Below the pieces are notes generated by a model. It did not search any database. It saw only the letters and a list, made by a program, of their open reading frames with translations, and was not told the origin of the DNA. From positions 111,808 through 175,807 of the forward strand of contig NZ_LKDW01000004.1 in assembly GCF_001401805.1 (NCBI RefSeq): DNA of 64,000 nt. The letters are read 5' to 3'. Each line of letters begins with the position of its first letter. Within the stretch, counting starts at the first letter, position 1. This document shows, piece after piece, positions 40,530 to 49,978 of the stretch. Origin of the DNA: Pseudoalteromonas sp. P1-25. GTDB lineage: Bacteria > Pseudomonadota > Gammaproteobacteria > Enterobacterales > Alteromonadaceae. A program made the translations under genes and the position numbers.

Positions 40530-40628
40530 GCATTATTTTACTTTTTCTATTGGTATTATTCTTTTATATGTGCGATGCATTGATTAGCAGCACAGTAAAA
40601 GCATAAAAATAAAACTAAGGGTAATACA

Positions 40629-42200
40629 TTGAAAGACACACACACACAATCCACAAAAGCAATTAAATACTCTCTCATTGCCGCATTTGGCGGGTTTGTA
40701 TTTGGCCTAGATGCGGCCAATATATCCGGCGCGTTACGCTATGTTAGCTCGCAGTTTGAGCTGACTAGTTTACAAACCGGTAATGTAGTGGGTTGCGCCA
40801 TTGTTGGCGTAATCATCGCACTGTTTTTTACTGGTACTTTATGCCAAAAATTTGGTCGTAAAAAGGTACTTGTTGGCATTGCTTTAACATATTCACTCTC
40901 TACTGTTATTTCTGCTTTTGCGGTAAGTTACCCCATGCTGGTTGTTGGCCGCTTTATAGGAGGGGTCGCATTTGCCTCCATAACCGTCTCAGCCATGTAT
41001 ATTGGTGAAATTGCACCCGCTAATAAACGAGGGAAATTTGTATCAGTTAATCAGTTGCTTATAACCTTAGGTAGTTTATTTGCGTTTATTGTTAATTACT
41101 TTTTTGTTAAATATATGGGCTCAATTGAATGGTTAAATGAGGTTAATATTTGGCGTTATATGCTTGGCTTTGAGATTGTGCCTAATATTATTTGGTTTTC
41201 GTTACTACTGACAATTCCAGAATCGCCACGCTGGTTAATGAGCAAAAAGCGTGATGAAGAGGCGCGCACTGTATTTAAAGGTATGGGAATAAATAACGAC
41301 GATACCGAGCTTGTACTTAATGATATTAAAGCAACTATTCAAGAAGATTCGAAAAACAGTGCGCTTGAGCAACTTGGGGTGTTATTTAGTAAGCCAATGC
41401 GTTTTGTTGTCTTACTTGCTGTATGTTACGCAGTAGTGCAAGGTGCAACCGGTATGAATGCTGTATTGTTTTATGCACCTACCGTGTTTGAACAAATAGG
41501 AATGAGTGTCGAAAACTCATTTTTACAAACAATAGTACTTGGTGCGGTATCTGTACTGTTTACATTGGTCGCCATATTTTTTGTTGAAAAACTTGGCAGA
41601 AGAACTTTAACAATTACCGGTTTGCTGCTGATTGCTGTTGCACATATGTCAATTTGGTATGGCTTTGAGAATGCCACCTACTCACTAAACAGTGAAGCAA
41701 TAAGCAAAGTTGCAGATCAAAAAGTAGATATCACAAAGCTGCACGTTTTCGAAAATAAAATATACAGCACTGATGTTGCGCTAAAAGCTGATTTAGCCAC
41801 TATTTACAGTAAAAAAGAGCTACCAGTTGTTACCGGTGCAATTATTAATGCTTCTATAAATATTAGCCCTGCGTATGTTCTATTTGGATTATTTGCATTT
41901 TTAGCCGCTTTTAATATGTCGATAGGACCAATTATGTGGGTGATATTTTCGGAGATATTTTCAAGTCGAGTACGCAGCGTTGCATTGCCCTTTGCCGCGT
42001 TAGTACAGAGTATTTCTAGCTGGAGTATTCAGCAGTTTTTTCCTTGGCAATTAGAGAACATGGGCGCAGCAAATACGTTTTTATATTATGGAGGCGTCGC
42101 TATTGTGGGCTGTATTGTTATGGCATTTATACTTCCCGAAACGAAGGGCAAGTCTATTGAGGCCATTGAACGCGATTTGGTCCCAGGGCTTAATAAATAA
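40629..42200 (+). CDS. Sugar porter (major facilitator superfamily)
   Basis: A 523-aa transporter with 12 predicted membrane helices and sugar-porter signatures: GFVFGLDAANISGAL in helix 1, GRKKVLVG after helix 2, the PESPRWL motif of the central loop, and PETKGKSIEAIE at the C-terminus. A hydrophilic insert of ~60 residues lies at about 350-410. It would bring galactose or anhydro-galactose across the inner membrane by proton symport. The start is a TTG at 40629 preceded by AAGGG; no ATG exists nearby in frame. It is followed after 11 bp by the galactose dehydrogenase, so transport and first oxidation are co-expressed. Confidence 0.9.
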   Translation: MKDTHTQSTKAIKYSLIAAFGGFVFGLDAANISGALRYVSSQFELTSLQTGNVVGCAIVGVIIALFFTGTLCQKFGRKKVLVGIALTYSLSTVISAFAVSYPMLVVGRFIGGVAFASITVSAMYIGEIAPANKRGKFVSVNQLLITLGSLFAFIVNYFFVKYMGSIEWLNEVNIWRYMLGFEIVPNIIWFSLLLTIPESPRWLMSKKRDEEARTVFKGMGINNDDTELVLNDIKATIQEDSKNSALEQLGVLFSKPMRFVVLLAVCYAVVQGATGMNAVLFYAPTVFEQIGMSVENSFLQTIVLGAVSVLFTLVAIFFVEKLGRRTLTITGLLLIAVAHMSIWYGFENATYSLNSEAISKVADQKVDITKLHVFENKIYSTDVALKADLATIYSKKELPVVTGAIINASINISPAYVLFGLFAFLAAFNMSIGPIMWVIFSEIFSSRVRSVALPFAALVQSISSWSIQQFFPWQLENMGAANTFLYYGGVAIVGCIVMAFILPETKGKSIEAIERDLVPGLNK

Positions 42201-42211
42201 GGAACATATCT

Positions 42212-42991
42212 ATGTCATCACGATTATTAAACGAAGTTGCTATTGTCACTGGCGCAGCCGATGGAATTGGAAAAACAGTAGCACGCGTATTTTGTGAGCA
42301 AGGCGCTAAAGTGTGTGTTGCTGATATAAATAAAGAAATGGGCGAAAGCGTTGTAGCAGAGCTAAAAAGCAAAGGGTTTGATGCTATTTTTGCGCATACT
42401 GATATTAGCGACGAAACGGCTATAAAAAACATGGTTGTAAAAGTAGTCAATGAGCTTGGCAAGCCCAGTATTTTAGTTAATAACGCCGCTTTAATTAGCC
42501 CTGGGCGAAACGTAGATGATGTTACTCCACAAATGTGGCGTGATAGCTTTTCGGTCAATGTTGAAGGTATGTGGCAGTGTGCAGCGGCCGTGCTTGAGCA
42601 TATGAAAGAGTTAGGCCGGGGCAGTATTATAAATGTAGGTTCTGTGCATTCATATAAAATTGTACCGGGATATTTTCCGTATGCGGTAACAAAGCACGCC
42701 GTTATAGGGCTTACTAAAAACTTAGCCGTTGAATACGCAAAGCACAACATACGAGTGAATGCGCTGTGCCCAGGGATGATAGAAACACCTATGGCATTTA
42801 AAGCATGGGAGCAAACAGACGATCCTCAAGCATCACGCAAAGCAATGGGGGACGTACATCCTTTAAAACGAAATGGGACAACTGAAGAAATTGCCTATCC
42901 AGCCGTGTTTTTAGCCAGTTCAGATTCGAGTTTTATGACAGGGCAAAGCCTCATTATTGATGGCGGCCGTTCTGTAATCTATCACGATTGA
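42212..42991 (+). CDS. Short-chain dehydrogenase, probable D-galactose 1-dehydrogenase
   Basis: A 259-aa classical SDR. Cofactor motif TGAADGIGKT (residues 13-22), NNAALI, and the catalytic Ser-Tyr-Lys set are visible, the last as YFPYAVTKHAVIG with YxxxK; the chain ends with the usual MTGQSLIIDGG. In this context (lactonase, DgoD-type dehydratase, KDGal kinase and aldolase, aldose epimerase next door) oxidation of D-galactose to galactono-lactone is the most economical role. Family membership is certain; substrate is inferred. It lies 11 bp after the transporter and 1 bp before the epimerase gene. Confidence 0.85.
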   Translation: MSSRLLNEVAIVTGAADGIGKTVARVFCEQGAKVCVADINKEMGESVVAELKSKGFDAIFAHTDISDETAIKNMVVKVVNELGKPSILVNNAALISPGRNVDDVTPQMWRDSFSVNVEGMWQCAAAVLEHMKELGRGSIINVGSVHSYKIVPGYFPYAVTKHAVIGLTKNLAVEYAKHNIRVNALCPGMIETPMAFKAWEQTDDPQASRKAMGDVHPLKRNGTTEEIAYPAVFLASSDSSFMTGQSLIIDGGRSVIYHD

Positions 42992-42992
42992 G

Positions 42993-43976
42993 GTGCTTAA
43001 CTTAACACACTGTAAAGCTCATGGGTTTGAGGCTATTTTGCTAAAAAATAGTGAGCTTGCTATTACAGTTATTCCTCAGCTGGGTGCGAAAGTCACCTCT
43101 ATTGTAAGCTTAAAGCACAATAGAGAGTGGCTTGCTGACGATAAAAAAATCACTTTAAAAATTACAAAAAACAATGATTTTTCTGAGCATGATAACGGTG
43201 GCTGGGATGAATGTTTCCCGGGTATTTCTCCTCAGGTGTATGAACACATCCCCGATAAAACGTATTTTTCACATGATCATGGTGAGCTGTGGTGCCAAGC
43301 ATGGCAAATAACGAATACTCATATTAGCGATGAAGAAATAGTACTTAACTTACAAGCTGAGGTTTTTGACTCTACGTTTACATTTATAAGAACGTTTACC
43401 TTAAAAAAACACAGTAAACGACTACTTGTTGACTACCAAATAAAAAATAACACAACTGATAATCTTCCATTTGTTTGGTCAGCGCATCCTATTTTTGCCG
43501 TAGAACCCCAAATGCGTATTTTGATAAATAGCAAACATATAGACTTTAAAGTTGATGAAGGGCTTAGTCGCTTTTATAACGTTAATAGTGCTTTTATTAA
43601 ATGGAGTGAGTACTCAACTAAAGTCCCGCCGCTAAATGAAGTTATGCCCTATAGTAGTGGTTTTGCAAGTAAGATTTTTAGCAAACACTTAAATACGGGT
43701 AGTCATAAAGATCAAAATATAATTGTAAAACTAGTAGATGATAAAGCCCAACAAAGCTGTGGGTTTGAATTTTCATCAGCAAGCATAAGTCACTTAGGGC
43801 TTTGGTTTAATTACAATGGTTGGTCTGCCACTGGAGCTTCAGCTCCTTTTGTACTGGGGATAGAGCCGTGTATAGGTAATAGCGATTCTTTACAACATTC
43901 AATTCAAAATAGTGAACATGGCATAGTGGAAAAAGGCCAAACTAAGTTTTGGCGACTAGTATTTTTTGTTAACTAA
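42993..43976 (+). CDS. Aldose 1-epimerase-like protein
   Basis: A 327-aa galactose-mutarotase-fold protein starting with GTG at 42993, one base after the dehydrogenase's stop. Sandwich elements are clear (VIPQLGAKVTSIVSL, GGWDECFPGISPQ, HDHGELWCQAWQ with the His pair, WSAHPIFAVEP, LGIEPCIGN). The catalytic Glu would be the one in LGIEPCIG. It should interconvert anomers so that the dehydrogenase sees the right form of galactose. It ends the 40.6-44.0 kb operon. The family has divergent members, so the exact sugar is uncertain. Confidence 0.82.
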   Translation: MLNLTHCKAHGFEAILLKNSELAITVIPQLGAKVTSIVSLKHNREWLADDKKITLKITKNNDFSEHDNGGWDECFPGISPQVYEHIPDKTYFSHDHGELWCQAWQITNTHISDEEIVLNLQAEVFDSTFTFIRTFTLKKHSKRLLVDYQIKNNTTDNLPFVWSAHPIFAVEPQMRILINSKHIDFKVDEGLSRFYNVNSAFIKWSEYSTKVPPLNEVMPYSSGFASKIFSKHLNTGSHKDQNIIVKLVDDKAQQSCGFEFSSASISHLGLWFNYNGWSATGASAPFVLGIEPCIGNSDSLQHSIQNSEHGIVEKGQTKFWRLVFFVN

Positions 43977-43999
43977 ATGTATTTTCTGTTTGCTCATTC

Positions 44000-44014
44000 A
44001 AACATCATATGTTT
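44000..44014. promoter_or_regulatory. Palindromic operator upstream of the anhydro-galactose operon
   Basis: A perfect AAACAT CAT ATGTTT, 87 bp before the aldehyde dehydrogenase ATG at 44101. It controls the four-gene unit up to 48338. Confidence 0.82.
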
Positions 44015-44100
44015 AAATAGTTGTTATGTATTAAGGCCGGCGTGCCTTTCTTTGATCATTTAGCCCTTGTGGGTGTTGTAGATAATAATGGAGCGACAGA

Positions 44101-45528
44101 ATGCTTTCTAAACAACTGTATATTGGCGGTAAATTGATAACCAGTGATGTTTCAACTGATGTTATTAACCCTGCAACACTTGAAGCTGTTGGGCAAATAT
44201 CAGCAGCAGGTATAAATGAAGCGTCGTTAGCACTTGATGCTGCGCAAAGCGCGTTTGCAACTTGGTCAGCGACGCCTGCAAAAGAGCGTGCACAATGGAT
44301 GCTTAAACTGCGTGATGCTGTAATTGAAAATGAAGAGCACCTACGTGAATGCGTTCATTTAGAAATGGCAAAACCGTGGGACTCAACCGCTGATGACTAT
44401 CAAATGTTGGTTGATAGCCTGACCTTCTATGCCAACGCTATTGTTAATATGGTTGACGAAGAATTAAATGACACTGAAGGCACACATAGTCATACATTAA
44501 GCCGCGAGCCGGCGGGTGTAGCCGCTGCCTTTTTAGCGTGGAATTTTCCATTATTAAATTTAGCTTATAAATTAGGCCCAGCAATGGCAGCAGGCTGTCC
44601 ACTTGTAGTAAAGCCGTCAAGCAAAACCCCTTTGTCTGCATATGCAGTAGGTGAATTATGTCAGCAAATAGGCTTGCCAGCAGGTGTGGTTAACATACTT
44701 TCGGGCGCTGATAGCGCTGTAGGCGATGCCATTTCAGCATCAACTATTCCCTCAATACTTACTTTAATTGGCTCTACTAATGTAGGTAAGCATGTCATTG
44801 CAACAGGCGCTACCTCAATTAAGCGTTATTCAATGGAACTTGGTGGTAATGCACCGGCTATTGTATGTAGCGATGCAAATTTAGATAACGCGGCAGATGT
44901 AATTTGTGGCGTTAAATTTGCCAACGCAGGGCAAATTTGTGTGACCCCAAACCGCGTATTTGTACACGAAAGCGTTGCAGATGAATTTATTGAAAAAGTA
45001 CTTACACGTGCAAAAGCAGTAAAGGTTGGTTTTGATAAAAACGAGGCTATTGATATGGGCCCTGTTATGGATGCCAACTCATGGCAACGTATCGATGAGC
45101 TAGTGAAGGATGCACAGCAAAATGGGGCGAAATTACAATTAGGGGGTAAAAAGCCTGCTGGCGTTACTGGATATTTTTACGAACCAACCGTGCTCACAAA
45201 TGTTGATTCGAGCATGAAAATCTACAAAGACGAAATATTTGGCCCTGTTATTAGCATTATTATATTTAGTGATAACGAGCAAGTGCTTAGCGATGCTAAT
45301 GACACAGATGCTGGTTTAAGCTCATTTATTTTTAGCAACAACGAAGACACTATTTCTTATTTTGCTAAGCATTTACGCTTTGGCGAAGTACAAGTAAACG
45401 GGATTAAGTACAGTATTAATTTACCGCACTTTGGCATTAAACAATCGGGTGTTGGGGCTGATTGCTCGTTATTAGCTTTAGATGATTACCTCGTCTACAA
45501 ACGTGTTTCACGTGCGTTAAAGGTTTAA
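44101..45528 (+). CDS. dauA: Aldehyde dehydrogenase, probable 3,6-anhydro-D-galactose dehydrogenase
   Basis: A 475-aa NAD(P)-dependent aldehyde dehydrogenase. The general base Glu246 (MELGGNAPA) and nucleophile Cys280 (NAGQICVTPNR) are in place, as is WNFPLLNLAYKLGPA. Length and motifs are normal for the family. It should oxidise the free aldehyde of 3,6-anhydro-D-galactose to the acid, the first step of the known anhydro-galactose pathway. The gene is first of a four-gene operon with the cycloisomerase, kinase and aldolase (spacing 10, 17 and -10 bp), which is the pathway in order. The dau name follows the carrageenan pathway of Zobellia as I remember it. Confidence 0.87.
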   Translation: MLSKQLYIGGKLITSDVSTDVINPATLEAVGQISAAGINEASLALDAAQSAFATWSATPAKERAQWMLKLRDAVIENEEHLRECVHLEMAKPWDSTADDYQMLVDSLTFYANAIVNMVDEELNDTEGTHSHTLSREPAGVAAAFLAWNFPLLNLAYKLGPAMAAGCPLVVKPSSKTPLSAYAVGELCQQIGLPAGVVNILSGADSAVGDAISASTIPSILTLIGSTNVGKHVIATGATSIKRYSMELGGNAPAIVCSDANLDNAADVICGVKFANAGQICVTPNRVFVHESVADEFIEKVLTRAKAVKVGFDKNEAIDMGPVMDANSWQRIDELVKDAQQNGAKLQLGGKKPAGVTGYFYEPTVLTNVDSSMKIYKDEIFGPVISIIIFSDNEQVLSDANDTDAGLSSFIFSNNEDTISYFAKHLRFGEVQVNGIKYSINLPHFGIKQSGVGADCSLLALDDYLVYKRVSRALKV

Positions 45529-45538
45529 GGAACAGACA

Positions 45539-46702
45539 ATGAAAATAACTCAAATTATTAGCCACGTTTTACAATACGACCTAGATGAAGAGCTAGGTTA
45601 TTCTCAGCAGTACTATGCAAAACGCACTGCACATTTGGTTGAAGTACGTACTGATATAGGTATTACTGGTTGGGGCGAGTGCTTCGGTGGTGGCGGTGTT
45701 GCATTTGCCAATAAAACAATCGTTGAACATGTCATTCAACCGATGATTTTGGGTATGGATCCGCTTGATAGGGACGTTATTTGGCACAAAGTTTACAACT
45801 TATTACGCGATCATGGCCAAAAAGGCATGCCAATTCAGTCGTTATCTGGCGTTGATATTGCGCTGTGGGATATCGCAGGTAAGTTTTTAAATCAGCCCGT
45901 TTATAAACTGTTAGGGGGGGCTTATAGAGAGCGTATACCTGCTTATGGTTACGGTATGATGTTACAAAAGTTTCCTAATTTAGAGGAGCGATTCACCGAA
46001 GAAAGCCAACGCATTAAAGAAATGGGCTTTACGGCAATGAAAATGAAAATTGGTCTCTCTCCAGAGCGTGATGTAAAGCTTGTTGAGGCCGTACGTAAAG
46101 GTATTGGGAGTGATATGCGCTTAATGGTTGATGCAAACCATGCCTATACTGCGCGTGAAGCTATTCCATTAGGTCGTGAACTACAAAACTTAGGTGTTTA
46201 CTGGTTTGAAGAACCGGTTGCGCCAGAAGATCACCAAGGCTACCGTGACTTGTGTGAAGCCCTAGATATGAGTATTGCCGGTGGCGAAGCTGAATTTACT
46301 CGCTGGGGCTTCAGAGATTTAATTAAAAATAGATGTGTTGATTTATTACAACCCGAAGTATGTGCGCTTGGCGGTATTACCGAATATCAAAAAGTATTGG
46401 CTATAGCGCATGCGCATTTTGTTCCTGTAGTAAATCATGTGTGGGGCTCAGCAATTGCGGTAGGCACAAACCTTCATTTATTGGCAGCACTTCCAGACTT
46501 ACCTGGGGCTGCACACCCTGTACAGCCTATGCTGGAATACGATACAACACCTAACTTGTTCAGAGAGCAGTTACTGCAAGAGTCGTTAAACATAAACGAG
46601 CAGGTTAAAAATAACAATGGCACTGTTGCACTTCCAAAAGGCCCAGGTCTTGGAATAGAGCCAGATCTTGACTTTATTAAACATTACGAAGTATCAATTT
46701 AA
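45539..46702 (+). CDS. dauB: 3,6-anhydro-D-galactonate cycloisomerase (enolase superfamily)
   Basis: A 387-aa enolase-superfamily enzyme with the muconate-lactonizing type KxK motif (Lys168, Lys170 in MKMKIG), metal ligands Asp198 (VDANHAY), Glu224 (FEEPVAP) and Glu250 (GGEAEF), and His300 (NHVWGSAIA). The arrangement agrees with the anhydro-galactonate cycloisomerases. The product is 2-keto-3-deoxygalactonate, the meeting point with the galactose branch. It is distinct in motifs from the galactonate dehydratase at 38376 although equal in length. Its position directly after the aldehyde dehydrogenase gene supports the call. Confidence 0.87.
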   Translation: MKITQIISHVLQYDLDEELGYSQQYYAKRTAHLVEVRTDIGITGWGECFGGGGVAFANKTIVEHVIQPMILGMDPLDRDVIWHKVYNLLRDHGQKGMPIQSLSGVDIALWDIAGKFLNQPVYKLLGGAYRERIPAYGYGMMLQKFPNLEERFTEESQRIKEMGFTAMKMKIGLSPERDVKLVEAVRKGIGSDMRLMVDANHAYTAREAIPLGRELQNLGVYWFEEPVAPEDHQGYRDLCEALDMSIAGGEAEFTRWGFRDLIKNRCVDLLQPEVCALGGITEYQKVLAIAHAHFVPVVNHVWGSAIAVGTNLHLLAALPDLPGAAHPVQPMLEYDTTPNLFREQLLQESLNINEQVKNNNGTVALPKGPGLGIEPDLDFIKHYEVSI

Positions 46703-46719
46703 TAGTTAAGGACAGCTTG

Positions 46720-47727
46720 ATGAACAACAGCAATAGTAACTTACCGGTGCTGATTGTTGTTGATTGGGGAAGCTCTAATTTTAGAGCTTTTTTAATCAAT
46801 AACGAAGGCGCTATTTTAGATACCGTAAACGGCGATCTTGGTGTATTAAATATAAAAAACGGCTGTATAGAAACCGTGTTGCTCGGTTATATCTCACCGT
46901 GGATAGCAAACAAAAAGCTACCCATAATGATGGCTGGCATGGTGGGTGGCGCAATCGGCTGGCAAGATACAGGTTATGTAAATGCGCCTTGTACCTCAGC
47001 TGACATGGCAAATAATTTACAACTTGCAAAAAATAAATCTAACTTAGATATTCGTATTGTTCCTGGCGTAAAGTATGTGATGGAAAATAACGTTTGCGAT
47101 GTAATGCGTGGTGAAGAGGTGCAGGTTTTTGGGGCTGTTTTAGCTGTGGAAAAGCAATCTGGGGAGCTTAGCAATAAAACATTAAGTGAAACTATGTTTT
47201 GCTTACCTGGGACGCATTCAAAATGGGTTGAAGTTGCAAAGGATACTCAGCAAAAAACGGTTATAACGAGTTTAAGTACATATATGACTGGCGAAATGTT
47301 TAATTTGTTGTCTAAGCATAGCATTTTAAGCGATGGCCTAGATTCATTAGATATTACACAGACAGACATACCTAGCTTTATAAAAGGAGTAGGTGTTAGT
47401 CAAACTCAAACTAGCTTATTGAGCGCTTTATTTAGTGCACGTACATTAAAATTAGATAAGCAGTTATTAGCAGAACATGTGCCAAGTTACCTTTCGGGTT
47501 TATTGATTGGCGCCGAGCTTGCGGGTATCAAAACCCAGCTTAACGATATTAAACATGTCTATCTGATTGGTAATTCAAGTTTAAACACACTTTATTGCGA
47601 AGCCCTAAAAGAGCTCGGATTTACGTCTTCTATTTTAAGCAGTGCAACCGCTTCTACAATAGGCATGTTTACGCTTGCTGTAAAAGCAGGGTTTATCACT
47701 GATAAGGAAAGTCAAAAATGTCATTAA
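46720..47727 (+). CDS. dauC: 2-keto-3-deoxygalactonate kinase
   Basis: A 335-aa kinase of the DgoK family: phosphate loop VVDWGSSNFRAFL at the N-terminus, GMVGGAIGWQDTGYV, LPGTHSKWVEV and LSTYMTGEMF are family hallmarks. I start it at the ATG 46720 rather than the TTG three bases earlier because AAGGA sits at better spacing. It phosphorylates 2-keto-3-deoxy-D-galactonate at O6 in the cytoplasm. It could equally be named dgoK. Its end overlaps the aldolase start by 10 bp, showing tight coupling. Confidence 0.88.
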   Translation: MNNSNSNLPVLIVVDWGSSNFRAFLINNEGAILDTVNGDLGVLNIKNGCIETVLLGYISPWIANKKLPIMMAGMVGGAIGWQDTGYVNAPCTSADMANNLQLAKNKSNLDIRIVPGVKYVMENNVCDVMRGEEVQVFGAVLAVEKQSGELSNKTLSETMFCLPGTHSKWVEVAKDTQQKTVITSLSTYMTGEMFNLLSKHSILSDGLDSLDITQTDIPSFIKGVGVSQTQTSLLSALFSARTLKLDKQLLAEHVPSYLSGLLIGAELAGIKTQLNDIKHVYLIGNSSLNTLYCEALKELGFTSSILSSATASTIGMFTLAVKAGFITDKESQKCH

Positions 47728-48338
47728 TTTCACTCACACAAGCAATGAAGCAATTACCATTAGTTGCTATTTTGCGCGGTATTACACCCAACGAAGTACT
47801 CGATTATGCAAAGGTGCTTATTGATATCGGTTACCGCGTTATTGAAGTGCCATTAAACTCTCCAGATGCTTTTAAAAGCATTGAACTGTTAAGCAAGAAA
47901 TACGCTGATATAGCGATTATTGGTGCAGGCACCGTTGTTACCAAAAACGAAGTTGAAAAAGTGATTGAAGCGGGCGGGCGTATTATTATTTCGCCACACA
48001 GCGATGTAGAGCTGATCCGTTTTAGTAAATCAAAAGGACTGTACTGCGTACCAGGGTTTTACACGCCGACTGAAGGGTTTGCTGCATTACATGCCGGTGC
48101 AGACGCGCTTAAGTTTTTTCCAGCAGATACAGCCGGCCCAAAAGGTTTAAAAGCAATTACTGCCGTGCTTTCGGGTATTAATATTTACCCTGTTGGCGGT
48201 GTGTCACCGAAAAATCAAGATGAATTTGTTAATGCGGGGGCATCTGGTTTTGGCTTAGGTAGTGGCTTGTACAAAGCAGGCATGGGCTTAGAAGAATTTA
48301 CAGCCAATGCCAAGAAGTATGCAGCATACTACCTGTAA
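47718..48338 (+). CDS. dauD: 2-keto-3-deoxy-6-phosphogalactonate aldolase
   Basis: A 206-aa class I KDPG/KDPGal aldolase. The catalytic Glu43 (IEVPLNSP) and the Schiff-base Lys132 (ALKFFPAD) are seen, as are GAGTVVTK and ISPHSD. NSP rather than TRT after EVPL is the KDPGal (DgoA) pattern. It yields pyruvate and glyceraldehyde-3-phosphate, closing both the galactose and the anhydro-galactose routes. It could be named dgoA. It is last of the operon; an imperfect long hairpin follows. Confidence 0.9.
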   Translation: MSLISLTQAMKQLPLVAILRGITPNEVLDYAKVLIDIGYRVIEVPLNSPDAFKSIELLSKKYADIAIIGAGTVVTKNEVEKVIEAGGRIIISPHSDVELIRFSKSKGLYCVPGFYTPTEGFAALHAGADALKFFPADTAGPKGLKAITAVLSGINIYPVGGVSPKNQDEFVNAGASGFGLGSGLYKAGMGLEEFTANAKKYAAYYL

Positions 48339-48368
48339 GTAATTAAGTTTTAAAAGCGTTGTGTGTTT

Positions 48369-48418
48369 GCGGCATTAGCTAATCATTCCTCTCACTTTAA
48401 ATGATTTGTTAGTGCCGC
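48369..48418. terminator. Imperfect hairpin between convergent genes
   Basis: A 19-bp imperfect stem (48369-48387 with 48400-48418, three mismatches, arms beginning and ending GCGGCA/TGCCGC) lies between the aldolase and the GntR gene. T runs are weak, so terminator use is probable, not certain. Confidence 0.5.
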
Positions 48419-48426
48419 TATTTAAT

Positions 48427-49161
48427 TCAGATATTCATTAATTTGGCTAAATTAGCTTTAGCATCTGCTAATAGTTTTTCGGTTAAAGCATGCGCTTTAT
48501 TGCTGTCACCTGTTGCAATTGCATCAAACACTTCTTTATGAAATGGAATAGAAGCATGGTTACTTTCTGCACTTTGGTTAGTTACTTTAATACTCACAAG
48601 TAAAGCTGAAAAAATCACACACTCCATAGATATAAATAATTCATTGTGTGAAGCGCGAAGGATAGCACCATGAAAATGTGCATCAGCAATAACAAATTTA
48701 TCTAAATCGCTTACTGAGCTTTGCATTTCATTTAACGCATCTTCTATGGCTTTAACATCTTCAGGGGTTGCACGCTGAGCAGCAACACTTGCCGCTTTTG
48801 GTTCAAATGCTAAACGAAACTCCATTAATTGAGTTAAAAACTCAGGGTTAAGCGGGGCACTTAAATGCCAAGCCAATACATCGTCATCAAGTAAAGCCCA
48901 GTTGTCACGGGTTTTTACGCGGGTTCCTATGCCTCTGCGTACGTCTAAAAGGCCTTTACCAACAAGAATTTTTACAGCATCTCGAACAACGACTCTACTT
49001 ACTTGAAAGCGTTCAGCTAAACGGTTTTCATCATCAATAAGTGAACCAGGAGTGTAGGTGCCAGCGACTATTCTACGGCCTAATTCTTTTGCCACCTGAA
49101 CAGGTAGACTCGGTGACATCGCGTTGCTGCGTCTTAGATCGTAGTACGTTAGTTCGCTCAT
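48427..49161 (-). CDS. GntR/FadR-type (FCD) transcriptional regulator A
   Basis: A 244-aa regulator: winged helix N-terminus (LAERFQVSRVVVRDAVKILVGKGLL, about residues 50-75, then RRGIGTRV) and an all-helical FCD effector domain (MEFRLAFEPKAA, ADAHFHGAI with metal-binding His, HKEVFDAIATGD). The family usually represses sugar-acid genes until a keto acid or uronate binds. It is a close paralogue of the regulator immediately upstream. Its own promoter (49162-49229) lacks the AAACATnnnATGTTT site and instead has a 10-bp direct repeat, so it may be controlled differently. 2-keto-3-deoxygalactonate is a plausible effector (inference). Confidence 0.92.
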   Translation of the reverse strand: MSELTYYDLRRSNAMSPSLPVQVAKELGRRIVAGTYTPGSLIDDENRLAERFQVSRVVVRDAVKILVGKGLLDVRRGIGTRVKTRDNWALLDDDVLAWHLSAPLNPEFLTQLMEFRLAFEPKAASVAAQRATPEDVKAIEDALNEMQSSVSDLDKFVIADAHFHGAILRASHNELFISMECVIFSALLVSIKVTNQSAESNHASIPFHKEVFDAIATGDSNKAHALTEKLLADAKANLAKLMNI

Positions 49162-49176
49162 AGTATCTTAGTGTCC

Positions 49177-49207
49177 GTATAATTTATTTATACGTACTAT
49201 TTATACG
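49177..49207. promoter_or_regulatory. Direct repeat/inverted repeat in the promoter of GntR regulator A
   Basis: TATTTATACG occurs twice at 13-bp spacing (49185-49194 and 49198-49207), and GTATAA/TTATAC form a short inverted repeat (49177-49193). It is in the 68-bp gap before regulator A and may be an operator with a specificity different from the locus-wide palindrome. Confidence 0.5.
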
Positions 49208-49229
49208 AATTCGCGACAATAAACAATGG

Positions 49230-49967
49230 CTATTTATTATTTACTGTCGCAGAAAGACGAAAGCTGGCGTCTTTGAGGAGTTTTTCGGTAAGTAACTCAG
49301 CTTTTTCACCATCTTTGGCTGCAATGGCTTCGTACACTTCACGATGAAATGGAATAGATGCACCGTTATCACGTGGATCTTTATTTGTTACTTTAATACT
49401 CACTAATAGAGCGGAATAAATAACGCCTTCCATTGAAGCTAAAAAGCTATTTTGAGCGGCTTTTATAATGGCTTTATGAAAAAGGGAGTCTGCAATAATA
49501 AAATCTTCAGCGCTGTTGTCGGGTTTAGCCATGCGCTCGCAAGCAGCGGCTATTTCGATCAAATCTTCAGGGCGTGCGCGCTCTGCAGCCCAGCGAGCAG
49601 CTTTTGGCTCAAAAGCCAAACGCACATCCATTAATTGCTCTAAAAACTTGCGATTAGGTGGCGCTGATAAATGCCATGCTAAAACATCATCGTCGAGCAT
49701 ATTCCATCTATCTCGAGGTAGCACGCGCGTACCAATGCCTCTGCGTACATCTAAGAGCCCCTTGCTAACTAAAATTTTAACAGCATCGCGCACAACTACA
49801 CGACTCACTTGGTAGCGTTTAGCTAATGCATCTTCATCATCAATTAAATTACCAGCTTCAAATGAGCCAGAGACGATGCGTCTGCCTATTTCTTTAGCAA
49901 CTTGCACAGAAAGGCTTGCTGCCATTCCAGATGTTTGTTTAAGGTCGTAATATATAAGTTCACTCAT
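49230..49967 (-). CDS. GntR/FadR-type (FCD) transcriptional regulator B
   Basis: A 245-aa paralogue of regulator A with the same N-terminal start (MSEL-YYDL) and domain order: wHTH (LAKRYQVSRVVVRDAVKILVSKGLL, RRGIGTRV), FCD domain (MDVRLAFEPKAA, ADSLFHKAI, HREVYEAIAAKD). A perfect copy of the locus operator sits only 12 bp upstream of its start codon, a position that would block its own transcription. It is therefore the best candidate for the protein that reads AAACATnnnATGTTT and represses the carrageenan regulon. The effector is probably a catabolic keto acid; direct proof is not available from sequence. Confidence 0.92.
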   Translation of the reverse strand: MSELIYYDLKQTSGMAASLSVQVAKEIGRRIVSGSFEAGNLIDDEDALAKRYQVSRVVVRDAVKILVSKGLLDVRRGIGTRVLPRDRWNMLDDDVLAWHLSAPPNRKFLEQLMDVRLAFEPKAARWAAERARPEDLIEIAAACERMAKPDNSAEDFIIADSLFHKAIIKAAQNSFLASMEGVIYSALLVSIKVTNKDPRDNGASIPFHREVYEAIAAKDGEKAELLTEKLLKDASFRLSATVNNK

Positions 49968-49978
49968 ACTTACTATAT

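Noticed and set aside
42190..42750. 186-aa reverse open frame
   Set aside because: Antisense shadow of the short-chain dehydrogenase gene, which has all SDR motifs.
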